A DNA stretch of 64,000 nucleotides from Betaproteobacteria bacterium (GCA_004293675.1 READ01000022.1:1-64000); one strand, 5' to 3'; shown: positions 18,331 to 27,668, counted from the first letter of the stretch. Notes: generated by a model from the sequence alone, not told the origin. Numbers and translations are program-made.

Positions 18331-18918
18331 GTGAACGTTTTTCGACACTGGTACCTGACCAAAATCGCCACTTGGGCGCTCATCCTCAAAAAGCGCGAGA
18401 TCGCTTATGAGTATTACGGCAAGATCGTTGCCGAGGATCCAACGGACGCGCTCACCCATTCGCGCGTGGCGTTTTTGCACGCCGAAGATGGCCGTCCTAG
18501 CGACGCGATTGCTGGCTTCGAACACGTCGTCGCACTCAAGCCCAACGATGCGGATAGCCATTTCAATCTGGGCTATTTGCTACAGAGCGCCAACGAGCAC
18601 AGCCGCGCCATCGCCGCCTTTGATCGCGCGATTTCGCACAACGAAAAACTCGATCGTGCATGGTTTGGCAAAGCGCTATCGTTGGTCGCGTTGGGCCGCA
18701 CTGATGACGCCATAGCGCCTCTGAGAAAAAATATCGAGTTGCAACCGATGAGCCCGTTTGGACACATTGAATTGGCCCGTTGTTTCTACCGTTTGGGCGA
18801 TATGGATCGCTGCGAAAAGCGCATGCGCAAGCTCAAAGAATTTGATCCGAAAAATGCGGCGATGCTCGAAGATGAAACCGGCATCAAAATCGGCGTTGAT
18901 CGCTGGTGGAAAAACTAG
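18331..18918 (+). CDS. TPR repeat protein
   Basis: The 195-residue protein starts at GTG, nine bases after the preceding stop. It contains about four tetratricopeptide repeats, each with the W/L-G-Y-A-F-A-P pattern: residues about 38-70 (DALTHSRVAFLHAEDGRP), 72-105 (ADSHFNLGYLLQSANEHSR), 106-140 (DRAWFGKALSLVALGRTDD) and 141-175 (FGHIELARCFYRLGD). It has no signal peptide. The N-terminus contains a hydrophobic helix (YLTKIATWALIL) that may attach it to the membrane. TPR proteins are scaffolds, and the partner here is unknown. Confidence 0.8.
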   Translation: MNVFRHWYLTKIATWALILKKREIAYEYYGKIVAEDPTDALTHSRVAFLHAEDGRPSDAIAGFEHVVALKPNDADSHFNLGYLLQSANEHSRAIAAFDRAISHNEKLDRAWFGKALSLVALGRTDDAIAPLRKNIELQPMSPFGHIELARCFYRLGDMDRCEKRMRKLKEFDPKNAAMLEDETGIKIGVDRWWKN

Positions 18919-19129
18919 CGCATCGATGAGCGAGCCGACGTGATTTGACGCATTGCAGCAAGTTGCAGTTCACAGCGCGCCTCTCTCGAAAAACAGTCAG
19001 CTACGAGTCAGATAAGGCCGCTTTTCTCACGTTTTTTGGGAATGTGAAACAGGGATGTGAAGTGTTGTCGCAAATTAAAGACAAACCCTGATCGTTTGAG
19101 CAAAAACTCAGGTATTCTTCCTCCATCGC

Positions 19130-19156
19130 GCGCCTCGGGGACACATTTTGAGGCGC
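19130..19156 (+). promoter_or_regulatory. Leader hairpin before the DUF4212 gene
   Basis: A perfect 7-bp stem (GCGCCTC with GAGGCGC) with a 13-base loop lies 28 bases upstream of the DUF4212 start and its strong ribosome site AGGAGG. A second small inverted repeat (TGAG with CTCA) lies just upstream at 19096-19110. They could affect translation or RNA stability, but this is unproven. Confidence 0.35.
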
Positions 19157-19183
19157 ACGTAAAGTTCAATCTTTAGGAGGATA

Positions 19184-19447
19184 GTGATGCAATTAACAGA
19201 CAAGCATCGTGAGTATTGGAGCAAGAATCTCCGAATCACGGCCGTGCTGCTGGCCATTTGGTTTTTAGTGACGTTCGTACTGGGCTATTTCGCTCGCGAA
19301 CTGAGCTTCAACTTTTTTGGCTGGCCATTTTCGTTTTACATGGGGGCCCAAGGCTCGTTGATCATCTACGTGATCATGATTTGGTTTTACGCTCGATACA
19401 TGAACAAGCTCGACAACGAGTACGGCGTTAACGAGGGAGACGAATAA
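19184..19447 (+). CDS. DUF4212 small subunit of a sodium:solute symporter
   Basis: The 87-residue product has the DUF4212 pattern: a short N-terminal KHREYWSKNLRIT, then two membrane segments near residues 22-45 and 50-72, with FYMGAQGSLIIYVIMIWFYA. These small membrane proteins accompany acetate-type symporters of the VC_2705 group. The stop codon TAA overlaps the ATG of the next gene (TAATG), so the two are translated together. The ribosome site is a near-perfect AGGAGG. Confidence 0.92.
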   Translation: MMQLTDKHREYWSKNLRITAVLLAIWFLVTFVLGYFARELSFNFFGWPFSFYMGAQGSLIIYVIMIWFYARYMNKLDNEYGVNEGDE

Positions 19448-21531
19448 TGGGCGCTGGTTCATCACAAAAAGCGTTTACGTCGCAGCTTAAGCGCGTTTAT
19501 ACGTTCTACACGGGCGGCTTCGTCGCGTTCGTTGTATTGCTCGCCATTGCCGAGAAAATGGGTCTGCCACGTAACTGGATTGGTTACGTGTTCTTGGCCG
19601 CAACGGTACTGCTCTACGCCGGAATTGGCGTCATGAGTCGCACCTCCGATGCGTCGGAATATTACGTCGCTGGTCGACGCGTTCCAGCGGTCTTTAACGG
19701 CATGGCGACAGGTGCTGACTGGATGTCGGCGGCGTCGTTTATCGGTATGGCGGGTACGCTCTACCTGAGCGGCTACTCGGGCCTTGCCTTCATCATGGGT
19801 TGGACCGGTGGCTACGTGCTGGTGGCATTGCTGCTTGCGCCGTATCTGCGCAAATTCGGTCAATTCACGATTCCTGACTTTTTGGGCGCACGCTACGGCG
19901 GTAATGCGGCTCGCTTCGTTGGCGTGTTGATCGCGATTCTTTGCTCCTTCGTTTATGTGGTTGCACAGATCTACGGCGTAGGTTTGATCACTGCACGCTT
20001 GACAGGTCTGTCATTTGAGGTTGGTGTGTTCGTTGGCCTCGCAGGCATCTTGGTCTGCTCGTTCTTGGGCGGCATGAAAGCTGTTACTTGGACTCAGGTG
20101 GCCCAGTACATCATCTTGATCGTGGCGTACCTGATCCCTGTGGTTTGGTTGTCTGTAAAGCACACTGGTATTCCTGTGCCACAGCTCGTCTACGGCTCGG
20201 TACTTGAGAAGGTAACGGCTCGCGAAGAGCAGCTCCTCAAGGATCCTAAAGAGCTCGAAGTGAGAAAGATTTTTGCTGACCGTGCTGCTGCTGCCGAGGG
20301 ACGCTTGAAGGGTTTGCCGGGCTCGTATGCTTCGACCAAGGCTGATCTGCAAAAAGCGCTCGATGATGCGAAAACAGCCAATGCACCTGCGGATCAAGTC
20401 GCCGCTGCGCAAAAAGCGCTCGATGGCTATCCGAAAGACGCTGCGGCTGCCAAAGCGGCTTGGACAAAGGATGCCGCTGTTAAGGCGCGCTCCGGTCCTC
20501 CGCTGCGCCATGGTGAAGCGTTCCCTGCTAAAGACGAGAAAGCACGCGACATCGCACGGAAAAACTTCCTTGCGTTGATCTTCTGCTTGATGGTCGGTAC
20601 CGCTGCGCTGCCACACATCCTGATGCGCTACTACACCACGCCTAGCGTGAAAGAAGCCCGCAACTCGGTGTTTTGGTCGTTGTTCTTCATCTTCTTGCTG
20701 TACTTCACGGCGCCTGCGCTTGCGGTATTGGCGAAGTTTGACGTTCTGACGACGCTTGTCGGATCAGAGTTTGCCAAGTTACCGGCTTGGGTCGCGTCCT
20801 GGTCGAAGGTTGATCCGTCGCTGCTCTCCGTGGTTGACGTCAACAAGGACGGCATCGTGCAGTTGGCTGAAATTGCCATCGGTGGCGACATCATCGTGCT
20901 GGCAACCCCCGAAATCGCGGGTCTGCCCTATGTGATCTCGGGTCTGGTGGCAGCGGGCGGCTTGGCTGCAGCGCTTTCAACGGCTGACGGTCTGTTGTTG
21001 ACAATTGCCAACGCGTTGTCACATGACCTGTACTACAAAATGATTAACCCCAATGCATCGACCGCGACCCGTATCGGCGTCTCTAAAGCGTTGCTCTTGG
21101 TTGTTGCTCTGCTCGCGGCCTACGTTGCCTCGCTCAAAGTGGCCGACATTTTGTTCTTGGTTTCAGCAGCGTTCTCATTGGCAGCAGCGGGATTCTTCCC
21201 GGCGCTCGTTTTGGGTATCTTCTGGAAACGTACGACCGGTATCGCTGCGGTGCTCGGCATGATTGCCGGCACGGTGGTTACCTTCTACTACATGGCGACT
21301 ACGCAGCCATGGCTGCGCGGCGTGTTCGGTGTCACCAGTCCGGTGGCTGACAATACGTGGTGGGACATCCTTCCCATCTCCGCCGGTCTGTTCGGCGTGC
21401 CGTTGGGCTTCATCATCATCATCGTGGTGAGCTTGATTACCAAAGCGCCGTCGAAAGATGTGCAAGATTTGGTTGAGCACGTTCGCTATCCAAACATCGT
21501 GGGTGACACGATGAACACGCAGGGCAAGTAA
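19447..21531 (+). CDS. Sodium:solute symporter, VC_2705/acetate type
   Basis: A 694-residue transporter of the SSS family, likely carrying acetate or another short organic acid. SSS signatures are visible in GRRVPAVFNGMATGADWMSA and in the conserved GLAAALSTADGLLLTIANAL. About residues 250-365 form a hydrophilic Ala- and Lys-rich insert with a coiled-coil pattern between two membrane segments, typical of the VC_2705 subgroup. Residues 464-475 (DVNKDGIVQLAE) fit a canonical EF-hand calcium loop, with D, N, D, G and E in place. It shares a transcript with DUF4212. The substrate is inferred from the family and from acs nearby, not shown by sequence. Confidence 0.93.
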   Translation: MGAGSSQKAFTSQLKRVYTFYTGGFVAFVVLLAIAEKMGLPRNWIGYVFLAATVLLYAGIGVMSRTSDASEYYVAGRRVPAVFNGMATGADWMSAASFIGMAGTLYLSGYSGLAFIMGWTGGYVLVALLLAPYLRKFGQFTIPDFLGARYGGNAARFVGVLIAILCSFVYVVAQIYGVGLITARLTGLSFEVGVFVGLAGILVCSFLGGMKAVTWTQVAQYIILIVAYLIPVVWLSVKHTGIPVPQLVYGSVLEKVTAREEQLLKDPKELEVRKIFADRAAAAEGRLKGLPGSYASTKADLQKALDDAKTANAPADQVAAAQKALDGYPKDAAAAKAAWTKDAAVKARSGPPLRHGEAFPAKDEKARDIARKNFLALIFCLMVGTAALPHILMRYYTTPSVKEARNSVFWSLFFIFLLYFTAPALAVLAKFDVLTTLVGSEFAKLPAWVASWSKVDPSLLSVVDVNKDGIVQLAEIAIGGDIIVLATPEIAGLPYVISGLVAAGGLAAALSTADGLLLTIANALSHDLYYKMINPNASTATRIGVSKALLLVVALLAAYVASLKVADILFLVSAAFSLAAAGFFPALVLGIFWKRTTGIAAVLGMIAGTVVTFYYMATTQPWLRGVFGVTSPVADNTWWDILPISAGLFGVPLGFIIIIVVSLITKAPSKDVQDLVEHVRYPNIVGDTMNTQGK

Positions 21532-21542
21532 GCCCAGGTGTT

Positions 21543-21569
21543 GGATGAAGGCTTACTCGGCCTTCATCC
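21543..21569 (+). terminator. First hairpin after the symporter
   Basis: GGATGAAGGC pairs perfectly with GCCTTCATCC around a short loop. It has no following T-run and lies 12 bases after the stop, so it is likely a stability element in front of the true terminator. Confidence 0.45.
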
Positions 21570-21574
21570 GAAAC

Positions 21575-21606
21575 AAAAAAGCCCGCATTTGCGGGCTTTT
21601 TGTTTT
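21575..21606 (+). terminator. Rho-independent terminator of the symporter operon
   Basis: The stem GCCCGC-ATTT-GCGGGC (21581-21596) is preceded by A-rich bases and followed by TTTTTGTTTT, a classic intrinsic terminator. Confidence 0.9.
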
Positions 21607-21656
21607 GTGCGCCGCGCGCTACCAGCGGCTCTCTGGCGGTACGCTGCGGCGCGAAA

Positions 21657-22280
21657 CTACGCTTTTGGTGGTGCCGGATCGGTTGATTTGAATGACGCAC
21701 GAGCGGCCATTTTCTTGTAGTGCCGCGCCAGATTCGGATACTGTTCGGCCCAAGCAATATCGGGAAACCGAAGCGAGACATAACCCACCGCGCAAGCCGT
21801 AGCAATGTCGGCTAGCGTGAATGTTTTACCGACGCACAGGTCAGCGTCACCGAGCTCCCGCGACATTTCAGCCAGGGAGGCGGCAATCTTGCCGCGCTGA
21901 CGCTCGATTTGTTTGGCGCTGGATTCGTTTTTGTCTGGACGATTGAATTCCAATCGAGCGATGATCGCAGCGTCTTGTAGTCCGTCGGCAATCGCCTCCC
22001 AGCGCTTCACCGCGATGCGATCGCGCGTACCGTCGGGAATCAAACGATGCACGGGTGAGAGCCCGTCTAGGTATTCAACGATCACGCGCGAATCAAACAG
22101 GCTGCTGCCGTCGTCGGTGAGCAGCGCCGGTACTTTGCCCAGCGGATTGGCGGCGTCGAGTGCTGGATTGGGCACCCACGGATCGGACAGCACCAGCTCT
22201 AGCTCAAGTTTTTTTTCGGCTGCGACAACGCGAACCTTGCGAGCGTAAGGGCTGGTGGGGGAATGGAGCAGTTTCATCAA
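21657..22280 (-). CDS. Glutathione S-transferase family protein (YibF-like)
   Basis: The 207-residue protein has the thioredoxin-fold N-terminus (MKLLHSPTSPYARKVRVVAA) and the GST signature NPLGKVPALL and SSLFDSRVIVEYLD, with a helical C-terminal domain (LADIATACAVGYVSLRF). It resembles E. coli YibF. The serine in SPTSPY is the likely active residue, as in that subgroup. The substrate is unknown. It is convergent with the symporter terminator and divergent from purB. Confidence 0.88.
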   Translation of the reverse strand: MMKLLHSPTSPYARKVRVVAAEKKLELELVLSDPWVPNPALDAANPLGKVPALLTDDGSSLFDSRVIVEYLDGLSPVHRLIPDGTRDRIAVKRWEAIADGLQDAAIIARLEFNRPDKNESSAKQIERQRGKIAASLAEMSRELGDADLCVGKTFTLADIATACAVGYVSLRFPDIAWAEQYPNLARHYKKMAARASFKSTDPAPPKA

Positions 22281-22425
22281 TTGGAATTCTCTTTGGGGCG
22301 AACGCCCAGTGTCTGGTCGAGCTGCGTGTCTTGCAATGGCTCTGGCTAACTAAGTAGCCTGAGCGGTCAATGAATTTAGCACGCACTGGCGCGTTTGGCG
22401 CAATGACTGAGCTAAGCGGCGATAA

Positions 22426-23844
<1,419 letters not shown>

Positions 23845-23846
23845 AT

Positions 23847-23963
23847 AAGCTTTTTGTACGAATGCCACGATAAATAGGGGCTTCAAGGAATTTCTACGGT
23901 CTTTCAATAAACTATACAGAGACCACTAAGCCCTTACTTTATAAGGCATTCGTTAATAAAGCT
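23847..23963. repeat. 117-bp palindromic intergenic repeat, copy 2
   Basis: The arms GAATGCCACGATAAATAGG and CCTTACTTTATAAGGCATTC, with AGCTTTTTG and AATAAAGCT at the two ends, make an imperfect palindrome. It begins three bases after the purB stop codon, so it would be transcribed in the 3' end of the purB message. Confidence 0.8.
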
Positions 23964-24071
23964 CATTGTTCTGTACCGCTTGGCACGTTGTACGCGGCGC
24001 GGGCGTCGATGTCGATGCGCTCGGTGCTTAAGGCGGTGGCCTTGATTGAGTTCACGCAACGCCCGCGATGC

Positions 24072-24098
24072 TGTAGGAGCGGCTCCACCGCGATGGGC
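24072..24098 (+). repeat. REP-like sequence, family 1, single copy
   Basis: TGTAGGAGCGGCTCCACCGC, followed by GATGGGC, resembles the extragenic palindromic sequences of Pseudomonas and other proteobacteria. The same core occurs at 29864, 29922 and 50031. Confidence 0.7.
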
Positions 24099-24301
24099 GG
24101 CGAGGAGAGAACTGCCGCGACTCGGCATCGGGTGCGAAAGGCTTCAACCGCGCGGCACGACGGTGACTCCGCGAGCGATCCGATTCGTATCCGCGTGTCG
24201 TGACCGACTGTACGAGCGCAAGCACAAGCCGTACAAGTGACCGATTCAGATCATTAGGGAAATGCCTCGGCTACAACGAGCATTGCACCATAGAATTCAC
24301 T

Positions 24302-24321
24302 GAGAATAGTTCGCAATTATC
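24302..24321 (+). promoter_or_regulatory. Possible Fur-like operator before the cytochrome/flavoprotein pair
   Basis: GAGAATAGTTCGCAATTATC resembles Fur-box sequences in proteobacteria (GAGAAT...ATTATC arms). It lies 15 bases upstream of the cytochrome c start, overlapping the promoter-to-start region. Its one-base departure from the usual spacing makes this uncertain. Confidence 0.3.
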
Positions 24322-24336
24322 CTCGGAGGATCGCCC

Positions 24337-24660
24337 TTGAAATCGCAATATCTTTTGGCCGCCTATGCGGCGCTTGGCTCGTCGTTCGCATTGGCACAAA
24401 CAGTGCCCGCTCCGGCAACCGTCGACAAAAATCTCGGTCGCAATTTGGCTGCTCAGTGCGCTAATTGCCACGGCAGCAACGGCAAAAGTGTTGCCGAAGT
24501 AGCCTCACTGGCCGGCGTTCCCGCCAACGTGACGATTCAAAAAATGAAGGACTACCGTGACGGCAAATTGCCCGCCACGATCATGCACCAGCTCGCTAAA
24601 GGCTACACCGACGAACAGGTTGCGCTGATCGCCCAATACCTCGAAAAACAACCTAAATAA
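24337..24660 (+). CDS. Class I cytochrome c, small subunit of a flavocytochrome
   Basis: The 107-residue precursor has a Sec signal peptide (residues 1-21, ending in FALAQ) and one heme site C41-A-N-C44-H45. The distal methionine ligand is probably in ATIMHQL near residue 88. It starts at TTG with CGGAGGA six bases before it. The next gene, a flavoprotein, starts six bases after its stop, so the two form one operon. The arrangement fits flavocytochrome c sulfide dehydrogenase (FccA with FccB), where this subunit takes electrons from the flavoprotein in the periplasm. Confidence 0.88.
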   Translation: MKSQYLLAAYAALGSSFALAQTVPAPATVDKNLGRNLAAQCANCHGSNGKSVAEVASLAGVPANVTIQKMKDYRDGKLPATIMHQLAKGYTDEQVALIAQYLEKQPK

Positions 24661-24666
24661 GGAGCG

Positions 24667-25968
24667 ATGAACATGAAAAATAACTTAATCAATCGTCGCG
24701 ACTTCGTTAAAGCGGCGGGCGCGGCATCGCTCGTTGGCACCGGTATTTTTGCAAGCGGTTGCGCCACAATCGGCGGTGCTGCGAAACCCAAGGTCGTCGT
24801 CGTCGGTGGTGGTTTCGGCGGGGCAACGGCCGCCAAATACATCGCCATGTGGAGCGAGCGCGGGATCGATGTCACCCTCGTTGAACGCGGTGACGCGTTC
24901 GTGTCCTGCCCCATGTCCAATTTGGTTGTGGGCGGCTCCTCCACGCTCGACAAAATTTCTGTGGCCTACGGCGGCTTGGACAAGTACGGCATTCGTCGTG
25001 TCAAGGGCGAAGCGGTTGGCTTTGATGCGACAGCAAAAACGCTCTCGCTCGCCGATGGCACCAAGCTCCCCTACGACCGTTTGATCCTCTCGCCCGGTAT
25101 TGATTTCATGTACGAAACGCTGCCTGGTTTAGCGACCGGCGAAGCTAAAAACCGCGTGCTCTCGGCATGGAAAGCCGGGCCCGAAACCGTCGCCCTGCGC
25201 AACCAATTGACCGCGATGAAAGAGGGCGGCGTGTACGCCATTCACATTCCGAAAGCACCGTACCGCTGCCCACCGGGACCGTACGAGCGCGCCTGCCAAG
25301 TGGCGTGGTATTTCCAGCAAGCCAAGCCCAAATCCAAGGTGCTGATCCTCGACGCCAACGAAGATGTGGTGTCGAAAAAAGGCCTCTTCATGAAAGCATG
25401 GAACGGCCAATACAAAGGCATCATCGAATACCGCAACAACCAAGAAATTCAGGATGTTGACGCTCGCACCCTGTCGCTCAAAATGAGCTTCGGCGAAGAC
25501 GTAAAGGCCGATGTGTTGAACGTTTTGCCTCCGATGCGCGCCGGCAACATCGCCGCGATGAACGGCCTGAACAATTCCAATCGCCGTTGGTGCCAAGTCG
25601 ATTGGTTGACCTACGAATCAACCGCTGTGCCCGGTGTGCACATCCTCGGCGACTCACTGCAAATTGCCCCCGCGATGCCCAAGAGCGGCCATATGGCCAA
25701 TCAGCACGGCAAGGTCTGTGCCGCCGCCGTGATCGCGCTGTTGACGGGTCAAACTGTCAATCAAACGCCGATGGTTGCCAACACCTGCTACAGCTTCATC
25801 GATGACAAAAACGTCGTTCACGTTGCGAGCGTTCATCGCTACGATGCTGCGCAGAAAACGATGGTTACGGTGCAAGGCGCGGGCGGACTGTCGGCGGATG
25901 CCAATGCGCTTGAGGGCGTTTATGCGAATTCTTGGGCCAAAAATATCTGGGCCGACATGCTCGCGTAG
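24667..25968 (+). CDS. FAD-dependent sulfide dehydrogenase-like flavoprotein (FccB/SoxF type)
   Basis: The 433-residue protein begins with a twin-arginine signal (INRRDFVKAAGAA) and then ASGC, which could be a lipobox at Cys32. The Rossmann motif VVVVGGGFGGATAA binds FAD. The family motif YRCPPGPYERAC and a second cysteine in WCQVDWLTYEST correspond to the redox-active cysteine pair of flavocytochrome c sulfide dehydrogenase. FccB oxidises sulfide to sulfur in the periplasm and passes electrons to FccA. No sox genes are nearby, so the substrate remains unproven. The start was chosen at the first Met, with GGAGCG upstream. Confidence 0.88.
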   Translation: MNMKNNLINRRDFVKAAGAASLVGTGIFASGCATIGGAAKPKVVVVGGGFGGATAAKYIAMWSERGIDVTLVERGDAFVSCPMSNLVVGGSSTLDKISVAYGGLDKYGIRRVKGEAVGFDATAKTLSLADGTKLPYDRLILSPGIDFMYETLPGLATGEAKNRVLSAWKAGPETVALRNQLTAMKEGGVYAIHIPKAPYRCPPGPYERACQVAWYFQQAKPKSKVLILDANEDVVSKKGLFMKAWNGQYKGIIEYRNNQEIQDVDARTLSLKMSFGEDVKADVLNVLPPMRAGNIAAMNGLNNSNRRWCQVDWLTYESTAVPGVHILGDSLQIAPAMPKSGHMANQHGKVCAAAVIALLTGQTVNQTPMVANTCYSFIDDKNVVHVASVHRYDAAQKTMVTVQGAGGLSADANALEGVYANSWAKNIWADMLA

Positions 25969-26025
25969 CAACGCAGCGTCGTCAGATCGGCGCATTGCTT
26001 CGTTGAGCGTCCGCTCGTGTGCAAC

Positions 26026-26222
26026 AGCACACGTCGCGAACGCTCGCCTCGCACTGCATCCGATCTGACTTAGCTGCGTTGCTCCGCTGCGCTCATCGCT
26101 TCCCGCATCGCTTCGCTCGCTTACCGGGTCGTTCGGTGTTGACCCATGTGCGGAAGCACACGTCGCGAACGCTCGCCTCGCACTGCATCCGATCTGACTT
26201 AGCTGCGTTGCTCCGCTGCGCT
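26026..26222. repeat. Two 68-bp perfect direct repeats
   Basis: Positions 26026-26093 and 26155-26222 are identical over 68 bases and lie 129 bases apart. The repeat unit is GC-rich and contains palindromic parts (for instance CGTGTGCAACAGCACACG just before the first copy). The stretch is downstream of the flavoprotein gene and contains no gene. A further short match (GTCAGATCGG) at 25981 is inverted with respect to the end of the repeat. Confidence 0.85.
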
Positions 26223-26262
26223 TCGCTGGCTGTTTTTGGGTGGGCTTTGGCGGCTGAGTCGT

Positions 26263-26295
26263 CGTAGGGCGGCACCGCAAGCGTGCCACCCTACG
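26263..26295. repeat. Perfect inverted repeat, possible bidirectional terminator
   Basis: CGTAGGG-C-GGCAC and GTGCC-A-CCCTACG pair around a 7-base loop (CGCAAGC). It lies just downstream of the membrane-protein gene on the minus strand. There is no long T-run, so it may be a REP-like element rather than a terminator. Confidence 0.55.
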
Positions 26296-26298
26296 GAC

Positions 26299-26721
26299 TC
26301 ATGAACCCGTCGAACTGGATTCGCTGAATTTCACGCTTACTTCTGAGTAGTACGCCAACGCCAAAACTGCGCCCCAAGTCAGCGCTGCGGCTTCAAGCAG
26401 AGCGGATTCAAGCCCTGTCATCAACGTTGGCCCGAACAGGGGATAGACTAGTAGTAGGACTACGGTCATGCACAGCGAAAGCGTTCGCCCCCATGGCTTG
26501 AACATGAGTAGCCCGACGAACCCCGCTAGAAAGAGCGCGATGAAAAACAGCGCGATTGCGTATAACGCCCACTCGTATCCAAATAGCGAGGGGACGGGTT
26601 CATGGTCGAAAGCAGCGGCGAGCTCGGGCGAGAGGCCGTTTGGTAGAAAGGCCGCACCGGCCCCCAGAACGGCCAACGCGAGATGAAGCCAGGCAATTGA
26701 GCGAAATTTGAAGGCAGTCAT
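26299..26721 (-). CDS. Small membrane protein, unknown function
   Basis: The 140-residue product has four hydrophobic segments, near residues 8-27, 50-72, 75-95 and 100-125. No family is recognised. Its first codons overlap the last codons of the DUF6500-like gene (26718-26721), which indicates translational coupling with the small genes upstream. The C-terminal tail is Ser-rich (SESSSTGS). Confidence 0.55.
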   Translation of the reverse strand: MTAFKFRSIAWLHLALAVLGAGAAFLPNGLSPELAAAFDHEPVPSLFGYEWALYAIALFFIALFLAGFVGLLMFKPWGRTLSLCMTVVLLLVYPLFGPTLMTGLESALLEAAALTWGAVLALAYYSEVSVKFSESSSTGS

Positions 26722-26948
26722 GTTGGCTCGGCTCTCATCTCGGCAATCATTGATTTGATCTTTACTGCTTTTTCAAAATGATTGAGCTTGTGTTCACGTA
26801 TCCACCATTCCGCGGCTTCCATCAGAAGTTCGGGATCATCGTTTTTGTTTGCGAAAAATGCGTAGAACGAGACACCAACGGTCGCGCCTTTCGCAGCTAT
26901 TTTCGCATCGCAAACTTGAATTATTTTTTGTTGGAAGATGGGGCTCAT
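26718..26948 (-). CDS. Small DUF6500-like protein
   Basis: The 76-residue protein has the pattern QKIIQVCDAKIAAKGATVG, then FANKNDDPELLMEAAEWWI and HFEKAVKIKSMI, which I associate with DUF6500. No function is known. It overlaps the membrane-protein gene by four bases and lies six bases after the Doc toxin gene stop, in the same direction, so it may be carried in the same transcript as the toxin-antitoxin pair. The family name is from memory and the assignment is tentative. Confidence 0.55.
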   Translation of the reverse strand: MSPIFQQKIIQVCDAKIAAKGATVGVSFYAFFANKNDDPELLMEAAEWWIREHKLNHFEKAVKIKSMIAEMRAEPT

Positions 26949-26954
26949 GCTCGG

Positions 26955-27341
26955 CTAGATCGTTTGCGCGTTGCGACGAATCCACTCAGCAAATGCATCT
27001 TCGCTGATTTCGCCCGCCGCCACTTTAAGCATCGTCATCACGCAATCCGCGTCGCTCGCGACGAGTTCGAAACCATTGAGCGCAAGAAATAGCTCGACTG
27101 CCACAAATGCAGTGCGCTTATTGCCATCCAAGTACGGATGATTTCTGCTGATGCCGTAGCCGTAAGCTGCGGCAAGTGCGGCGGCATCTGGGGTTTCGTA
27201 CTGCGCCAAATTTTGTGGGCGCATCAGCGCCGATTCGAGCAAGCCTGCGTCTCGAATGCCGATGATGCCGCCGTGCTCGGCCAGTTGTGCCTCGTGAATT
27301 GCTGTGATGACGGCTGCGTCAATCCAAGTCCAAGTGGTCAT
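26955..27341 (-). CDS. Doc-family toxin (death-on-curing)
   Basis: The 128-residue protein has the Fic/Doc motif H68-P-Y-L-D-G-N-K-R76, fitting the Doc pattern HxFx(D/N)xNKR apart from Tyr for Phe. Doc toxins phosphorylate and inactivate EF-Tu to stop growth. The N-terminal part (WIDAAVITAIHEAQL) and C-terminal region are typical. The gene starts five bases after the stop of the AbrB-type antitoxin. The length is normal for a free-standing Doc. Confidence 0.88.
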   Translation of the reverse strand: MTTWTWIDAAVITAIHEAQLAEHGGIIGIRDAGLLESALMRPQNLAQYETPDAAALAAAYGYGISRNHPYLDGNKRTAFVAVELFLALNGFELVASDADCVMTMLKVAAGEISEDAFAEWIRRNAQTI

Positions 27342-27346
27342 CGCGA

Positions 27347-27571
27347 TTACTTCGCGAGTTCGGCGAGCACGTCACGGCGCTTTTTCATGATGCCGCGCGC
27401 TAGCTTCATTTGCTCTTCGAACGCAGGGTTGGTGGTGGTGATGCGCACACCGTTAGGCGATTCGGTCAGGTAGATCGTGTCACCTTTTTCGAGCGAAAGG
27501 CGGGCCAGCACTTCCTTGGGCAACACCACGCCGACCGAATTTCCGATTTGGGTGAGTTTTAGGGTTTGCAT
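27347..27571 (-). CDS. AbrB/MazE-type antitoxin
   Basis: The 74-residue protein has a SpoVT-AbrB swapped-hairpin domain at the N-terminus (KLTQIGNSVGVVLPKEVLAR) and a charged C-terminal tail (MKLARGIMKKRRDVLAELAK) likely to bind and neutralise the Doc partner. It lies directly before the toxin gene, and the pair should be self-regulated. The usual Doc partner is Phd; an AbrB-type antitoxin is a known alternative. A TATAAT is located about 30 bases upstream. Confidence 0.85.
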   Translation of the reverse strand: MQTLKLTQIGNSVGVVLPKEVLARLSLEKGDTIYLTESPNGVRITTTNPAFEEQMKLARGIMKKRRDVLAELAK

Positions 27572-27600
27572 GGAATGACTTGAGGGATGTGAGACACTTA

Positions 27601-27606
27601 ATTATA
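27601..27606 (-). promoter_or_regulatory. -10 element of the AbrB-Doc operon
   Basis: On the minus strand, TATAAT lies about 30 bases before the antitoxin start. Two GTTAT direct repeats (GTTATCACAAACGTTAT) overlap it and could be the antitoxin's own operator. The -35 element is not clear. Confidence 0.45.
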
Positions 27607-27668
27607 ACGTTTGTGATAACGCAGTAGTTACAAGCGTATGAACGACGCAAACGACTCAGCTGCGATCT

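Larger units (their letters stand above)
23964..24336. other. Non-coding region upstream of the cytochrome c gene
   Basis: No gene is supported. It contains one REP-like half site (24072-24098), a possible Fur-like site (24302-24321) and the ribosome site CGGAGGA before the next gene. An open frame between 23988 and 24203 encodes an Arg- and Ser-rich product with no ribosome site and was rejected. Confidence 0.45.

Noticed and set aside
23988-24240. Short plus-strand frames near 23988-24240
   Set aside because: Contain a REP-like sequence and low-complexity Arg-rich product, no ribosome site.
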